Source: Bactericera cockerelli (Eukaryota > Arthropoda > Insecta > Hemiptera > Triozidae). Taken from it: a stretch of 64,000 bases of DNA. The translations under genes were made by a program, and so were the position numbers. Position 1 is the first letter of the stretch. The number at the start of each line of letters is the position of its first letter. The notes under the pieces were generated by a model. That model saw only the letters and a program-made list of their open reading frames with translations, did no database searches and was not told where the DNA came from. The DNA lies in assembly GCA_024516035.1 (NCBI GenBank), contig CM044955.1, positions 46,328,969 to 46,392,968 on the forward strand, read 5' to 3'. Shown here in pieces: positions 60,975 to 64,000 of this stretch.

Positions 60975-61235
60975 GTAAATAAATAAATGTGTTTCTTTGT
61001 GTTATCATATCACAATTTTTTAGTGGGTAGCGCAGAATTACAGGACTCTTCCATGTCTTTTAATATCCCAATATCTTATTTTTGCCTATAATTCCGCCAC
61101 TGGTCGCTGCTCACATTAAAGCAGCTACTTATTTTTCCTCACGAGGTTCGTGTGGACCCCGAACACCCAAGAACAGAGCAGAAAAAATCCTGCCCCGCTG
61201 AAGATCGAACCCAGGTCTCCGTGCGTGCAATGCCG
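60975..61235 (-). mobile_element. tRNA-headed SINE, family C
   Basis: Contains GTGGGTAGCGCAGAATTACA and CCGCCACTGGTCGCTGCTCA; reverse B box GATCGAACCCAGG. A short piece of the same family lies at 56975-57010 inside the hAT element. Confidence 0.75.
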
Positions 61236-61239
61236 ACCG

Positions 61240-62560
61240 ACTGGTTGACAAAAGAGTAGGTAGTGTTTATAAAATTATCTACACAACAACCACACACACA
61301 CTCTCAAAACTTGTAATTTGGAGGTCCATGGCGTCCTTTGAGGAAAATTTCACGTTTGAAAATTAAAATTAGTCTACAGAGGCCGAATACTGATACTATC
61401 AGGGTCTTAAAATTATATGTGAGTATGAGTTTGGAATCAGGATATGTTTTGTCCACCCATCAGAAGACCCAGAAGTGCAATGAACCCTTCACCACATGGT
61501 TAACTTCTGGTTCTCGTGTCTATCTAGAATATCTCGAGCACAATAGGTATAATAATAAATTATGTACTCATTGTATTTTTACAATAGGTGGTTATTTAAT
61601 ACCAAGACTAGCTATTAATAGGTAGCGAAATTGTACCTCCGCGCGGGTACCTACAGAATTTTTCATTGAACCAAAAGAGCCCCAAAAGGAGTTTCTTTAG
61701 TTAGCAGTCAAACAAGAACCTATAGTATAGTCATTATTGTACTTATACTTTGTATCACGTAGGAAACATTAGAGTGAGGTGTGAATTCTGTGCACAATAT
61801 AAGGTGAATGAGTACCAACTCACAAAAAATGTCAGTGATAATTTTTTTCTTCCACAATTTAGTTGAATTTTCCGACTAAACTTGTAGGTACCTGCAGTCA
61901 ACACAAACTTAATTTATAAGGGTGACTAGTATGCTTGGTCTGGTAAATTCATACTCAACATCTCCCACACGTCATGCTGAGAGATTAGTAGCGTGGTGAG
62001 CTGACCAGCGAATCCATGTTCTAACCCCTGTCGTGGCACGACTTTTGTAGTTGAAACCAACGCATCGTAAAACCAGTTTTTATATCAAATACAAATTAGT
62101 TAGCAAAAAATTTAATTTATACTCTTTTTGTTGTATAATAAAAATCAAATTAAAAAATCTGTTGTAAACATCACACGACTTTCCTTATCCCCCAAAAAGT
62201 AGTTGAATTCCGCCACTGGTGACTCAACGGTAACAGATAGCTGAAAATTAATATCAAATTCGTAATCAGCACTTCAAAATCATTTAATTTGATGTGTCAC
62301 AACCTCCATCTAGGATGAATCATAAAAAAAGTTAGTCAAAGCGGGTCCCCAAAAAATACCGGTGAATTGCGGCCGAGGTCCAAAAAATTCAAGATATCAA
62401 GAAAATGATCAGAACCAATGGCTGAAAACAACTTTTTTGGTATCCTGAGGCTATAGTACGTCCAGAAATGTGAATACTAATACAACGAATAATACAATAC
62501 TTATTATAGAATAAGGAAAGAAAAAATAGACGACATTCCTTTTTTCGTTATGTTCATTCA
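61240..62560. other. No gene recognised
   Basis: An open frame at 61338-61625 (+) has no domain. A tRNA-like segment around 61975-62045 may be another SINE. Confidence 0.35.
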
Positions 62561-62568
62561 TAAAACGG

Positions 62569-62735
62569 GCCACACACACATGCATGTATGACATACATAC
62601 ATAAATAGGCGTAACTGTCATGCATGCATGAACGTGTATGGCAGAAAAAGATCACCAGGAGGATCTCATTTATACAGTTAATGCATGCATGAGTTGCATG
62701 CATGTCATGCATGTATTTACGTGTGTGGCCGGCTT
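62569..62735. mobile_element. Small palindromic repeat rich in ATGCATGC
   Basis: Inverted ends GGCCACACACAC..CATGCATG / CATGCATG..GTGTGTGGCC. A related piece with CAGTATGCATGTTGTCTAAT occurs at 62745 and again at 63080, on both sides of the family D SINE. Confidence 0.6.
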
Positions 62736-62819
62736 AACGTATGTCAGTATGCATGTTGTCTAATGTACGGATTGTGCGTATGTTCAGTACACATCCATGT
62801 ATGTATGTCAATTTGTCAA

Positions 62820-63052
62820 TATACATTGGTAGTCAAGTGGTCAACGCGCTAGTCTGGTAATCCATGTAGCGTAGAAATCCGTTGGTTCGAATCCCAACCA
62901 GTGCATGAATTTTTCCTCATTAATTTTAGTTTGTGACCACATAATATTAAGACTCTGAAGGTTAGGTGGTAGAAAATGCTTTGAGCATTAACCTCGGCTG
63001 GTGAATTGGTGATTACCTTCCACTAAAGAGTGTTATTACTACTCGTATTATT
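62820..63052 (+). mobile_element. tRNA-headed SINE, family D
   Basis: B box GGTTCGAATCCC; body marker AGACTCTGAAGGTTAGGTGG; ends in a TTATTACTACTCG tail. Confidence 0.75.
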
Positions 63053-63669
63053 ACGTGGTGGCCGGTTTGACGTATTTCAGTATGCATGTTGTCTAATGTA
63101 CGGATGTACAGTACATCCATGTATATGAATGCATGCTGTGTATGGAATGTATGAATGTTCCAGAACATACCTGTAACACTACTGAATATACCTACCTGTG
63201 CGAGATGTCGCGCAGAAGGTAAACTTACCTATTGAATCGTCAGTCCATATCACATCATGTAGGATCAGACAACCTGATTAGGTATGGATATCACATGGCC
63301 GACTTCCTGCTCTGCCAATTTTATCTCATTATGCTACTTGCTGAGAGCGTGAGTGCTGGCTGTTAATTTGACAGGGTGTCTATGAAGCTGCCTGTCTATG
63401 CAGAAATTCTCTGATGGGAATTGATTAGAGGATTTACAGGGTTTTTCAAAAACCGTCTAGGTGCCGCCAGCTATGTCTAGAATTCTAGATCTAAATTATA
63501 CTAGAATTGTAGAATTTATTCATATCCAATACTACCCATTATTTAATACTTCATTATTCTTTGTCTATACTTCGCAACAACAACAAAAATAATAATAAAA
63601 AATAAAATTAATTCATGGCCCTATTAGTAGATCCGGCTATTCCTATAGGCTGAACTTCTCATAATTTGC

Positions 63670-63959
63670 TTAACACGTTCGTTACCAAGCCATTTTTTTC
63701 AAGTTTTACGTAGGGACCAGGCGGTAAAGTCGCTGTTGCATCCTGGGTACCAAAATGATTTTTTTTTACATATTTGGCATCGTATTTGTACAAGAATCGA
63801 TCCTATATCTGTTCTAATACTAACAACCTACCTCAAAAAAAGCCATATATGGATGTCCGGTCCCTAGTTAAAATTTTGATAACGGCCACATGTGTGTTTT
63901 GGTCCCACGGAAAAACACAAAAACATCCACATATGGCCGTTCGGTAACGAACGTGTTAA
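63670..63959. mobile_element. piggyBac-like MITE, 290 bp
   Basis: TTAA on both sides with inverted ends CACGTTCGTTACC and GGTAACGAACGTG. Confidence 0.8.
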
Positions 63960-63967
63960 ATTAAGGA

Positions 63968-64000
63968 GGTCAATCCCGTCGTGATATGACCATGGCAGTT
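63968..64000 (+). mobile_element. 5S-family SINE, 3' part, cut by window end
   Basis: CCGTCGTGATATGACCATG is the end of the SINE body; the copy begins headless right after the MITE. Confidence 0.55.

Overview
The window is an AT-rich stretch of animal nuclear genome, most likely from an insect. The evidence is spliced genes with GT-AG introns, conserved animal proteins and a very heavy load of mobile DNA: several tRNA-headed SINE families, a 5S-rRNA-headed SINE, APE-type and RTE-like LINEs, and hAT, piggyBac-like and fold-back elements. A hemipteran is possible, but that is a guess. No bacterial genes, CRISPR array or operon were seen.

Region by region. 1-2.3 kb holds three compact intronless ORFs around a 160-bp divergent promoter; they look unlike the host genes and may derive from a DNA virus or large mobile element (origin unproven). 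3.8-17.0 kb carries, on the minus strand, the C-terminal half of chaperonin subunit CCT4; two exons are out of frame. Its 10.3-kb intron contains an 8.9-kb fold-back DNA transposon (4076-12936), itself invaded by a tRNA SINE and a complete 5.2-kb LINE. 19.9-23.4 kb carries the last three exons of a REEP5-like ER-shaping gene (+). An intronless ZC3H10-like CCCH zinc-finger gene lies in its intron on the opposite strand. 25.4-27.8 kb carries a probable COA1-type mitochondrial assembly factor (-). 28.7-29.6 kb has an unrecognised ORF split by a SINE. 30.7-37.7 kb carries a complete eight-exon VRK1/ballchen kinase (-, 754 aa) whose introns hold further SINE and LINE pieces.

From 38 kb to the end the window is almost gene-free. 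The one supported gene feature is a TATA/Inr promoter followed by a signal-peptide first exon at 43.93-44.13 kb. The rest is repeats: a duplicated satellite-like block (38.6-39.7 kb), many SINEs, a perfect 255-bp-arm palindrome (51.34-51.87 kb), a 1042-bp hAT element with an 8-bp target duplication (56.55-57.59 kb) and piggyBac-like MITEs.

The host genes do not form a pathway: protein folding, ER shape, RNA binding, mitochondrial assembly and chromatin kinase. They are neighbours with independent promoters, two of them nested or convergent. The most informative biology is in the mobile elements: a LINE whose two ORFs are joined by a canonical -1 frameshift heptamer, and a transposon rebuilt by inverted duplication of its own 3' half.
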